Shown here in pieces: positions 59,062-63,980 of a DNA stretch of 64,000 nt; within the stretch, counting starts at the first letter, position 1; each line of letters starts with the position of its first letter. The notes under the pieces are model-generated. The model did no database searches. It saw nothing but the letters and a program-made list of their open reading frames with translations, and was not told the origin of the DNA. The DNA comes from Symbiodinium natans (Eukaryota > Sar > Dinophyceae > Suessiales > Symbiodiniaceae), in contig CAJNDS010002379.1 of the NCBI GenBank assembly GCA_905221605.1, forward strand, positions 651,001 through 715,000, written 5' to 3'. The translations under genes were made by a program, and so were the position numbers.

Positions 59062-61988
59062 ACCCACATGGCTTGAGCTTGTCCTGGTGCTACCCCCCCC
59101 CCCCAAACGTTTCACAGAACTCTGCCGAGCAGGCTGGGATGATCTTGGAACCATGCGAGCGGGTTTAGACCTCTCAACTATGCTCCAGCGGGGTCGGCGG
59201 CTTGAGCCGGAGGCTCTTAAATTTAGGGTTTAGGATGTAGAGGTTCAGGGTTTCGGGGTGTAGGGTTGAGGGTTTTGGGGTTTAGGAATTTTCAGGTTTT
59301 GGTTGAGGTTTGATAGAAGCGCGAAGTCCTGAATGTACTAGGGTTTAGGGTTTCGGGTTTAGGGAGGACATCGACACTTCAAGTCGAAAAAAGCAAACCC
59401 TAAACAATAAACCCTAAACCCTAAACCCTAAACCCTAAACCCTAAACCCTAAACCCTAAACCCTAAACCCTAAACCCTAAACCCTAAACCCCCCACCTGC
59501 GTCGCGGAGTGCAGGGCCACGGCAAAAGGGGAGCGCTCCGGACTCTTGAGCATCTCCTTGGTAGCCCAAGTAGCCATCTTGTGATAAGGGCACCCTTGTT
59601 TGGGTTCCTAAACCCTGAACCCCAAACCCTAAACCCTAAACCCCAAACCCTACACCCTAAAGCCTAAAAACCACAGGGCTACCCAGTCTCCGAAATGTCC
59701 AGGTTCTGCGGGTTGGACAGGAAGCAAACATAGGCGGCTTTCGCACCGAAGGGCCAGGAGTTTACCACCTGGTCGACAAACTCGAAGATTCCCTCAGCCT
59801 TGGTAGCCGGGTAACCATAACGTTTGGGGTTTAGGGTTTAGGGTTAAGGGCACCCTTTTTGGGGTTGGTTACTTTACAAGGGGACCTTGAAGCCAAAAAA
59901 AGGGCAAAGGGTGCCACTGGGCTACCAGGCAACCCAGCCATGCGTGATGAACAGGTCGCACTTCAACCCTTCGGGATGCTTCATCAATGCCCAGCTCGGG
60001 CTACCGGCCGCAGCAGTCCTTTTTATGGACGATGTTACCGTCCCTCTACTACCACAATCCGTATTAATTAAGATATATGGACCATGAACCCGTTCAGGGT
60101 TCTTTTGCTTCTCAAGGGTCACCGGCTTAATGTACTGCGTGGTGACAGTGTACATTGAGGGGCCGATGCAGGTGTCCGCGATGTCAAACGGATCCTGGTC
60201 GGTCGGTTGTATGACTCCCTTGGCGATCGCGTGACCCACCAGGCGACGAAACTGCTTCAGGTCGTCGAGCGTTATGCACCACATGTCCTTCTCGACGGTC
60301 CGATGGAGCTTCAACCCATCTTGTACCACGGGATTCTCCGCAAGAGCCAGGTCTTCGGGTGTCGCGACCTCCAGTCTTCTCCTGGGTCGCAAACCCTAAG
60401 CCCCACTTGGAGGTTCATCATGGTACCTACGGCATGAACCACTTGTACCTGCACATATAACCCACTTATGGCCACATTGGGGCTCTTAAGGGGTGGGTAA
60501 ATGGGGTATGAGTTACAACAACAGGTCTGATTGGGCTATAGGTGCCCCGAACCCTGAACCCTAAACCCTAAACCCTGAACCCTAATCCCCTAAAACAGGT
60601 CGAACTCACGGGGTCCCTGAGCCGCCTTCATCGGGACACGTAACCGTTTAGGGCTTAGGGCTTAGGGGCTACAGTACCACAACCAAAGCTAAGATGGCCC
60701 TAAAGATTCCTAAATATAATCCCTAGTTGCTGAGTTCATGAGCCCCAAAGAATGTGTACACTTTCAGTTCTATGTATAAGGGATTATGGTATCCCAAACA
60801 GTGTAAAGTGTACTCACTCAGCTACTCAGCTACTCAGATCCTCTTACAGGGAAAACCTACAATGTCTCAAGGGCCTGCCTAGAAAGTCACGTGTCCCACT
60901 TCGCCCAAGCAAGGCCCTGAACTCCTCAACCCTAAACCCTAAACCCGAAACCCTAAACCCTAAACCCTAAACCCCAAACCCGAGACCCAGTCTCCGGCTT
61001 GTGATGAGGATGTTGCAGATTGCGAACCCCAAGAGGCCGACAGACAGCAGGGAGAGAGAGAGGATGACGGCGAACTGCTCCTCCCCGGCAGGTTCCTAAA
61101 CCCTAAACCCTAAACCCTAAACCCTAAACCCTAAACCCTAACTCCTCCCCGCAGGCTCCGCCGCCTTGGGCGCCTTGGGCGCCTTGGGCGCGGGGGCAGC
61201 AAGCGAACTCGTAGCCGCGCCGGCCGCTTGGAGCCCAACCTTCTTGAAGGGGTTTAGGGTTTAGGGTTTAGGGTTTAAGGTTTAGGGTTTAGGGTTTAGG
61301 GACACTGAATCAATCTGATTCCCCTTTAGTCCCTTGACCTTGCTTCCCAACCGGGTAGAAGCCGTCGAGACATACACCTGGGCTCCAAAAGTGCCCCCCC
61401 GGGGGCATAAGGGAAAAGGTCTAGGGTTTAGGGTTTGGGGTTTTTTAACATGCACCTGGGCTGCAAAAGTGCCCTGGGGGTATAAGGGAGGGAGGCTATT
61501 TTACGTCCCTGGACATGCAGTGCCTTTATGTATGGGTGGCTGTCAAAATTATGATCCCTTTTGGGGTACCCTAAATAATATTAGGTGCCGTATTATAATA
61601 ATAGGGATCCACAAAGGGACCATAATTTTGACAACCACCCATATGGGGGTTTATGAGAATAGGGGACCCCTAAAATAAACCCCGATTGGTAGGATTCCCT
61701 TAGCAAAGGACCTTAATGAGGTACCTCACCCCCACTTCGGGAACCACCAGTGGCGCGAACAAAAGGAACCTACTCCGCTAACTCCCCCAAAAAAGGAAGG
61801 AGTTTGCCACACTGTGGAGAGGCCGAGTCACACGGATCGGCTGCTCGTCCGGAAACACAGTCGCGCAAGGCGTTGATGCAGGCATGGGGGGCTTCGGGCG
61901 CCCCATCCGGACAGACGGATGCGACACACGTCTGCACCAGAACGGCCCACAAGCTAGCCAGCAGCAGGCCACGAGGGTGGCGCGCCAT
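52318..61988 (-). CDS. Multi-exon gene: signal-peptide, multi-pass membrane protein of a dinoflagellate family (about 830 aa)
   Basis: The gene was rebuilt as 22 exons: 61988-61785, 61377-61339, 61239-61145, 61080-60995, 60653-60597, 60381-60121, 60018-59934, 59798-59691, 59556-59497, 57299-57240, 56570-56435, 56327-56090, 55888-55763, 55664-55595, 55257-55136, 54690-54433, 54276-54187, 53906-53805, 53273-53192, 53032-52998, 52825-52772, 52435-52318. From exon 5 on the reading frame carries through every junction to TGA at 52320-52318. Nearly all acceptors are AG|G and donors are GA, GC or GT. The protein has an N-terminal signal peptide, a first membrane helix, a soluble domain with conserved blocks, and at least four later helices. 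Its biochemical role is unknown; I recall the blocks from uncharacterised dinoflagellate proteins. Exact borders of exons 3-5 and 20-22 are least certain. Confidence 0.85.
52772..53906 (-). CDS. Exons 18 to 21: soluble tail
   Basis: Exon 18 (53906-53805): FQRLEAAEDGSDSLQLQGLE SGAAHPRGSGDDT. Exon 19 (53273-53192): FADPTESWAGMSAGIAAYMR RHHCCSQ. Exon 20 (53032-52998): VGMHERLKSLV. Exon 21 (52825-52772): VVDPYAVLPSQKGGPKA. All four chain in phase with AG|G acceptors, and exon 21 uses TTTAG|GG of a telomere-type unit. Other frames of exon 18 are also open, so this part is less secure than the upstream exons. Confidence 0.7.
53392..53521. mobile_element. Family E/B composite element in the gene
   Basis: CTACTTGGTAACCCAGTAAT at the left and TTGGGTTACTAAATACCATG AACCTCCAAGTAG at the right. 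The ends match family E, and the inner TTGGTAACCCAGTAAT/ATTGGGTTACTAA arms look like family B. It lies between exons 18 and 19. Confidence 0.65.
53690..53784. mobile_element. Family N inverted-repeat element
   Basis: CCCAAAGGCTCCTATGTAGT ACCTTTTTGGGG at the left and CCGAAAAGGAACTACATCGG AGCCTT at the right, between exons 18 and 19. Confidence 0.8.
54187..54690 (-). CDS. Exons 16 and 17: C-terminal membrane region
   Basis: Exon 16 (54690-54433, 86 codons): FWITAAFNTSIWRIEPGFQW, VPFAATAEALIVGIGFQLLP, RDRRAFAQSSGSLLLLFIPK, FIPGVPAGGKWGDVILHGVA VPLLI. Exon 17 (54276-54187): MAFAGPSRTARVPVLGPMLV RLLFGQHPC. The junction is ATTAT|GATGCTTGG with CTAAG|GATGGCC (repeat GATG). The intron is a family B element carrying a TTTAGGG array (54279-54428). 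Confidence 0.88.
54279..54428. mobile_element. Family B element with TTTAGGG array, forming intron 16
   Basis: TAGTAGCCCAGTAAATGTTG at the left and CCAGTGGGCTACCAAG at the right. A TTTAGGG array (54307-54370, nine units) replaces the CACCCTTTTTTGGGTTGG segment of array-free copies, and the rest (TTACTTTATAAGGGAACCTT) is unchanged. Exon 17 ends one base outside and exon 16 about four bases outside. Confidence 0.9.
55136..55888 (-). CDS. Exons 13 to 15: cytosolic-type segment
   Basis: Exon 13 (55888-55763): FLMAPIIAWAMECDRLLGIE, AVKQAKQLRDGFTGRIRDAK T. Exon 14 (55664-55595): NLADGKRIREIIAENRAEAD VDK. Exon 15 (55257-55136): AVAVLLRMNLSTSELRRATA, RVGALGNATSWSRAIFAINM. Direct repeats at the borders: GAACCT (13/14), AGGCTGTGG (14/15, nine bases), GTTCT (15/16). 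The charged helical stretch suggests a cytosolic or lumenal loop. Confidence 0.9.
55562..55582. repeat. (CT)n microsatellite at a splice border
   Basis: CTCTCTCTCTCTCTCTCTCT lies about 13 bases into the intron after exon 14. Confidence 0.9.
55891..55999. mobile_element. Family L inverted-repeat element
   Basis: AGCTACTAGTTGGTTAAGTA CCCCGAAA at the left and TTTCGGGGTTCTTAAGAAAT TAGTAGCT at the right. It abuts the acceptor of exon 13 (CTAG|GTTTCTG), and its end provides the AG. Confidence 0.85.
56002..56090. mobile_element. Family A relative next to exon 12
   Basis: TGCTGAGTTCCCTTGGGCGA at the left and AAAAGCTACCCAGCG at the right, with core AAAGGGATTGTAGACTACCC related to the family A core. 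Together with the family L element it makes up the intron between exons 12 and 13. Confidence 0.7.
56090..56570 (-). CDS. Exons 11 and 12: membrane segments
   Basis: Exon 11 (56570-56435) reads AYLAMTWDKAIYMATPPPPQ, FWARSLRACSWSMLMLGTCF and SMVMV. Exon 12 (56327-56090) reads NREWRVVREGPMVWLTLAFA, VLTILSASTCALLMWRQKYE, WKVTQVALFASSAFLAAVLA and ASTFQTSFQRPPNFVPFL. There are about three hydrophobic helices. The junction uses GTCG|GAAACC and TGAG|GAAATAG (repeat GAAA). The intron between is a family A relative (56331-56425). Confidence 0.88.
56331..56425. mobile_element. Family A relative forming intron 11
   Basis: AGCTGTCCAGTAACCTGGGG GAAC at the left and AAGGTTACCTACTCTACTAC at the right; the core TAGGGGATTGTATTACCACA resembles TAGGGGATTATAGTATCCCA of family A. 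It fills the space between exons 11 and 12. Confidence 0.75.
56720..57073 (-). other. Coding-like islands inside an intron
   Basis: Between exons 10 and 11 three islands read openly (TAELPWHMAK near 57072; NPSDETSSARLSDMKMRIAN near 56942; APRYNPWRRPPRALTEILRH near 56812). They are bypassed by the in-frame junction CGAG|...|GAG|GCG. They may be alternative or decayed exons. They also warn that an open island is not by itself proof of an exon. Confidence 0.5.
57240..57299 (-). CDS. Exon 10: SIYTRAWCVFE block
   Basis: VLAAPNLRESIYTRAWCVFE, 20 codons between CCCTAG|GTG and CGAG|GCATGAG (GC donor). The acceptor AG comes from the end of a TTTAGGG-type unit. Joining to exon 11 gives WCVFEAYLA, the family's hallmark. 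Confidence 0.9.
57300..57931. repeat. Degenerate G-strand array with GGGTTTATA units (intron 9)
   Basis: Over 600 bases of TTTAGGG, GAGGGTT, TTCGGGG and GGGTTTATA variants with two partial duplications of a roughly 60-bp block (TTTAGGGTTGAGGGTTCGGG). It forms the 3' part of the 2.2-kb intron between exons 9 and 10. Confidence 0.9.
57932..59201. mobile_element. Family M element with poly-C and GCGCGGAGG tracts, copy 2 (1.27 kb), in intron 9
   Basis: It starts CCGCCGACCCTGGCGGCGTG and ends GGGGTCGGCGG, inverted. In order it holds: a C-rich tract with scattered A (57978-58222), an approximately 100-bp unique stretch, a 9-bp minisatellite (58360-58632), unique DNA with an ATAAAGG box near 58910, a long poly-C run (58996-59062) and a second C run (59091-59104). 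Long open frames across it (for instance 58353-58979 plus) are low-complexity Arg/Ala/Gly and are not genes. Confidence 0.75.
58360..58632. repeat. (GCGCGGAGG)n minisatellite
   Basis: Around 30 imperfect copies of a 9-bp unit, almost pure G/C with single A. It creates spurious ORFs in all frames. Confidence 0.95.
59396..59492. repeat. CCCTAAA array at the start of intron 9
   Basis: About 13 units. On the coding strand it reads TTTAGGG and begins right after the GT donor of exon 9 (CAG|GTGGGGGGTTTAGGG). Confidence 0.95.
59497..59556 (-). CDS. Exon 9
   Basis: EMLKSPERSPFAVALHSATQ, 20 codons between ACCAAG|GAG and ACGCAG|GTGGGG. Both the upstream acceptor and the border direct repeat (GGAGA) come from the family B insertion. 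Confidence 0.9.
59557..59687. mobile_element. Family B element with CCCTAAA array, forming intron 8
   Basis: CTTGGTAGCCCAAGTAGCCA at the left and CCACAGGGCTACCCAG at the right. The interior holds CCCTGAA, CCCCAAA and CCCTAAA units after GGGTTC. Exons 8 and 9 abut its ends within five bases. Confidence 0.9.
59691..59798 (-). CDS. Exon 8: AEGIFEF block
   Basis: AEGIFEFVDQVVNSWPFGAK and AAYVCFLSNPQNLDIS, 36 codons, phase 0. Joined to exon 7 it restores HGWAEGIFEF. The donor is TCG|GAGACTGGGTAGCC, a GA donor five bases from the next family B element. Confidence 0.9.
59800..59931. mobile_element. Family B element with short array, forming intron 7
   Basis: CTTGGTAGCCGGGTAACCAT at the left and CACTGGGCTACCAGG at the right. 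Three telomere-type units sit early in the element (59824-59847), a different place from the copy at 54279, followed by GGCACCCTTTTTTGGGGTTG and GGGACCTTGAAGCCAAAAAA. Confidence 0.9.
59934..60018 (-). CDS. Exon 7: CDLFITHGW block
   Basis: Reads TAAAGSPSWALMKHPEGLKC and DLFITHGW, ending TGG|GTTGCC (GT donor). The next intron is a family B element (59800-59931) that starts within seven bases of the donor and whose terminal repeat ends in the acceptor ACCAAG|GCT. Confidence 0.85.
60019..60120 (-). other. 102-nt stop-free intron
   Basis: From GGT|GACCCTTGAG to AAAAAG|GACTGCTG, with GAC repeated at both borders. Splicing gives KPVTAAAGSPSWALM, the family pattern. The intron has no stop and a length divisible by three, so retention would add 34 residues in frame. 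Confidence 0.7.
60121..60653 (-). CDS. Exons 5 and 6: start of the conserved domain
   Basis: Exon 5 (60653-60597) contains RVPMKAAQGPREFDL. Exon 6 (60381-60121, 87 codons) reads RRLEVATPEDLALAENPVVQ, DGLKLHRTVEKDMWCITLDD, LKQFRRLVGHAIAKGVIQPT, DQDPFDIADTCIGPSMYTVT and TQYIKPV. It ends with a GA donor (CCGGT|GACCC). The block GPSMYTVTxQYIKPVT is the family's first signature. The family E half-element at 60402-60547 lies in the intron before exon 6. Confidence 0.85.
60402..60547. mobile_element. Family E-like element, one end only
   Basis: CCACTTGGAGGTTCATCATG at the left, with no clear matching right end. It lies in the intron between exons 5 and 6. Confidence 0.45.
60727..60825. mobile_element. 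Family A inverted-repeat element, copy 3
   Basis: TTGCTGAGTTCATGAGCCCC at the left and GTGTACTCACTCAGC at the right. It interrupts a segment (AGATTCCTAAATATAATCC before, ATCCTCTTACAGGGAAAACC after) that resembles contiguous sequence at 52555-52620 (GAATATTCCTAAGCATGATC CTCTTCAACCC), so it appears inserted into another repeat. Confidence 0.85.
60995..61080 (-). CDS. Exon 4: first transmembrane helix
   Basis: GAGCAG then FAVILSLSLLSVGLLGFAIC, an unambiguous membrane helix, and NILITSR. The upstream intron (61081-61144) is nothing but about six TTTAGGG units between two copies of exon sequence. Confidence 0.75.
61145..61377 (-). CDS. Exons 2 and 3: short linker exons
   Basis: Exon 2 (61377-61339) reads VYVSTASTRLGSK between CCCAG|GTG and AAG|GTCAAG, 13 codons, phase 0. 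Exon 3 (61239-61145) reads VGLQAAGAATSSLAAPAPKA and PKAPKAAEPAG, an Ala/Pro/Lys linker. Exon 3's end carries CCTGCGGGGAGGAG, whose near-copy CCTGCCGGGGAGGAG starts exon 4. The one-base difference puts the simple GAG|GAG splice out of frame, so the true donor may be an upstream AAG|GCG. Confidence 0.65.
61373..61490. repeat. Direct duplication around a short TTTAGGG array
   Basis: ACACCTGGGCTCCAAAAGTG CCC (61373-61395) and TGCACCTGGGCTGCAAAAGT GCCC (61449-61472), each followed by GGGGGYATAAGGGA, flank a small TTTAGGG run (61421-61440). The first copy overlaps the acceptor of exon 2. Confidence 0.8.
61531..61642. mobile_element. Family J inverted-repeat element, copy 2
   Basis: TATGGGTGGCTGTCAAAATT ATGATCCCTTT at the left and AAAGGGACCATAATTTTGAC AACCACCCATA at the right, TIR about 30 bp, in the intron between exons 1 and 2. 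Confidence 0.9.
61785..61988 (-). CDS. Exon 1: signal peptide and Cys-rich segment
   Basis: ATG at 61988 opens MARHPRGLLLASLWAVLVQT, a typical basic-then-hydrophobic signal peptide with a cleavage-like CVAS. It is followed by a Cys-rich stretch (CPDGAPEAPHACINALRDCV and DPCDSASPQCGK). The likely donor is GGGG|GAGTTAG (GA type), phase 0, 68 codons. The frame would run only four more codons to a stop if unspliced. Confidence 0.75.
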
Positions 61989-62049
61989 TTCTGAAAGAGG
62001 CCAGCACGAGAGAAGGGTTCAACCCAATAGCCCGAGACGCTCTATGCCG

Positions 62050-62105
62050 TAAGCCCTAAGCCCTAAAAGCCCTAAAAGCCCTAAAAGCCCTAAAAGCCCT
62101 AAACC
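62050..62105. repeat. AAAGCCCTA 9-bp array
   Basis: Five to six copies of GCCCTAAAA, another length variant of the unit, upstream of the membrane-protein gene. Confidence 0.9.
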
Positions 62106-63350
62106 CTAAACCCTAAACCCAACGTGTTTCAAAACACGTTGAGGCTCTCGGCTCTGCTTGCCTCCACCAGACCAACACAGCTCTATCATGTTGGGCTGTG
62201 CGCATCAATAGCCTTGAGCCCTGAACCTCGTGCAGCCATTCACAAGTTTACCCTAATGGCCCAAGACCCCCCAATAACGAGGTCTTGGGGCCCCGAAACC
62301 CTGCGTAATTACTAAACCCTAAGAAACAGATGAAAAGCCTCAAGGAATGGGGGTCTTGGGCCCTTTGGGTCAGGGTTTAAGCTTCCGAGTCTTCAAAGCG
62401 TGCCTCAACCCACCGATGAACCAGAGCTTTTCTTAGTTTAGGGTTTAGAGTTTAGGGTTTAGGGTTTAGGGTTTAGGTTTACGGTTTAGGGTTTAGGGTT
62501 AAAGGTCAAACGTCTCCCTCCACAATTCCGTGTCAAAACCACGAACACTCCAAGCGCCTTGGAGACGAAATGAGCCCAAAATTCGGGTCAGTACCGATCT
62601 ATTCCTGCAATTTCTATGAAGGGAACCGAGCTGCAAACAAAAATAGGTTTGGGGTCCTTGGGGTGAACCCTGAACCCTAAACCCATTCTTTCCGACTCTC
62701 GCATGGCCTGGGAAGAACTCCTGGGGCTTAAAGGGGATCCCCTGCCTCAGGGTTTCGGGTCGCGGGGTTAAGGGTTACGGGTCTATAGGGTTTAGGGTTT
62801 AGGGTTTAGGGTTTAGACCCGAAGCGCAGCTCGACCTGGGTCAGGTTAGCTTCGCAAAGGTAGTTCCAGGAGAACCAAGAGGACATTACCCTACTCCCCC
62901 TTCAAGTGTCTCTTCGGGCTCTACGAGCCAGTGCACTTTACATATTCATGCGGGATTTTCCGAAATGAGGGGTACCTGCATGGGGGTACATGGGAATCCT
63001 GTTATTTGGGGGTCTATTGATGCAGCACTTGCCAGAGACGGACTGGGATGAGGGTAGACTGGCACTAAACCCTAAACCCTCAACCTTAGGCCGAAGACCC
63101 TTCATTACGATGCCGAAAGCTGCGGAGCATCCCTAAACCCTAAACCTTAAACCCTAAACCCTAAAACCTAAACCCGAATCCCCGCCTTCAAATGGCCCAA
63201 GGGTGTCAATCTCAGCTGATTCCGCCACCTGGGAAGGAGGATCCTTGCAAGGAAGGGACTGCCTAGGGGTTTAGGGTTTAGGGTTGTGGGTTCACCATGT
63301 CAAGTATGTCCATCTACCCACCCTTTGGAACCCATAACTATAAGGTTCAC
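62106..63350. other. Region upstream of the membrane-protein gene, no gene assigned
   Basis: Unique islands are longer and less clearly coding here. Short arrays lie at 62440-62505, 62775-62815 and 63262-63285. It probably includes the 5' region of the gene starting at 61988 and intergenic DNA. No TATA-like or other promoter motif can be named with confidence. Confidence 0.4.
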
Positions 63351-63404
63351 TCAGTCCATAAACCTTAGGCTCCATGCCTTAGGGTTCCAAACCTGAAGCC
63401 TTAA

Positions 63405-63548
63405 AGCACCCGCGAGCCTTGCCCGATTTGGGCCTTGCCCCACGAAGATTTCGGCCTTGCCACGAAGAAACGGGCCTTGCCCACGAAGATTCGGGCCCTG
63501 CCCATGAAGAAACAGGCCTGCCCATTCGGGCCTTGCCCACGACTGGAA
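63405..63548. repeat. Minisatellite GGGCCTTGCCCACGAAGA(T/A)
   Basis: Five or six imperfect copies of a roughly 22-bp unit (CGGGCCTTGCCCACGAAGAT). On the minus strand it is translated in frame as GQGPNGQACFFMGRARIFVG-type repeats after the possible protein island. Confidence 0.85.
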
Positions 63549-63549
63549 G

Positions 63550-63775
63550 CCAGCCAGGCATCGTTGACCTCGTAAAGTAAGTACCATAGATAGCGACTGT
63601 GACTCTGCAGCTTCCCAGCATAATTCGTTGTGTAGTAAGTTGCCGATTTCATGCTGTCAATCATGATCCGCAGGAAGTTTGCCTCGTCAGTTGCGTCGGT
63701 CAGAGCGGGCCAACGCTGTGGGGGACTGACATCGTGCTTGCAGTTCCTGCCATGGCACCACCCCGTATTAGAATA
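63550..63775 (-). CDS. Possible mobile-element protein fragment
   Basis: The minus strand reads NTGWCHGRNCKHDVSPPQRW, PALTDATDEANFLRIMIDSM, KSATYYTTNYAGKLQSHSRY and LWYLLYEVNDAWL. Cys/His spacing followed by the YYTTNYAGK motif resembles segments of Helitron-like/PIF1-associated proteins that are abundant in dinoflagellate genomes. This is from memory and weak. Minisatellites on both sides extend the open frame artificially (63401-64000). Confidence 0.35.
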
Positions 63776-63864
63776 TATTAGACAGGGCTGCGTGCTTGCA
63801 AGAAAAATGCAGAGGCAAAAAAACGCGGCCGTGGGAGTCCGCCGGGCCACGGCCCAACGAAAAA

Positions 63865-63980
63865 CGTCGACACGGCAAGGTTGGCCTTGCCTTAACGCGT
63901 CGACAAGGCAAGGAAGGGCCTTGCCTTGTCGACGAAGCCTTGTGCCTTGTCGACGAAGCCTTGTGCCTTGCCGACGAATG
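63865..63980. repeat. Minisatellite CCTTGTCGACGAAGCCTTGTG
   Basis: Four to five copies of a unit around CCTTGYCGACGAAG, in one part inverted (ACGTCGACACGGCAAGG and GCGTCGACAAGGCAAGG). Its composition is similar to the 63405 minisatellite. Confidence 0.85.
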
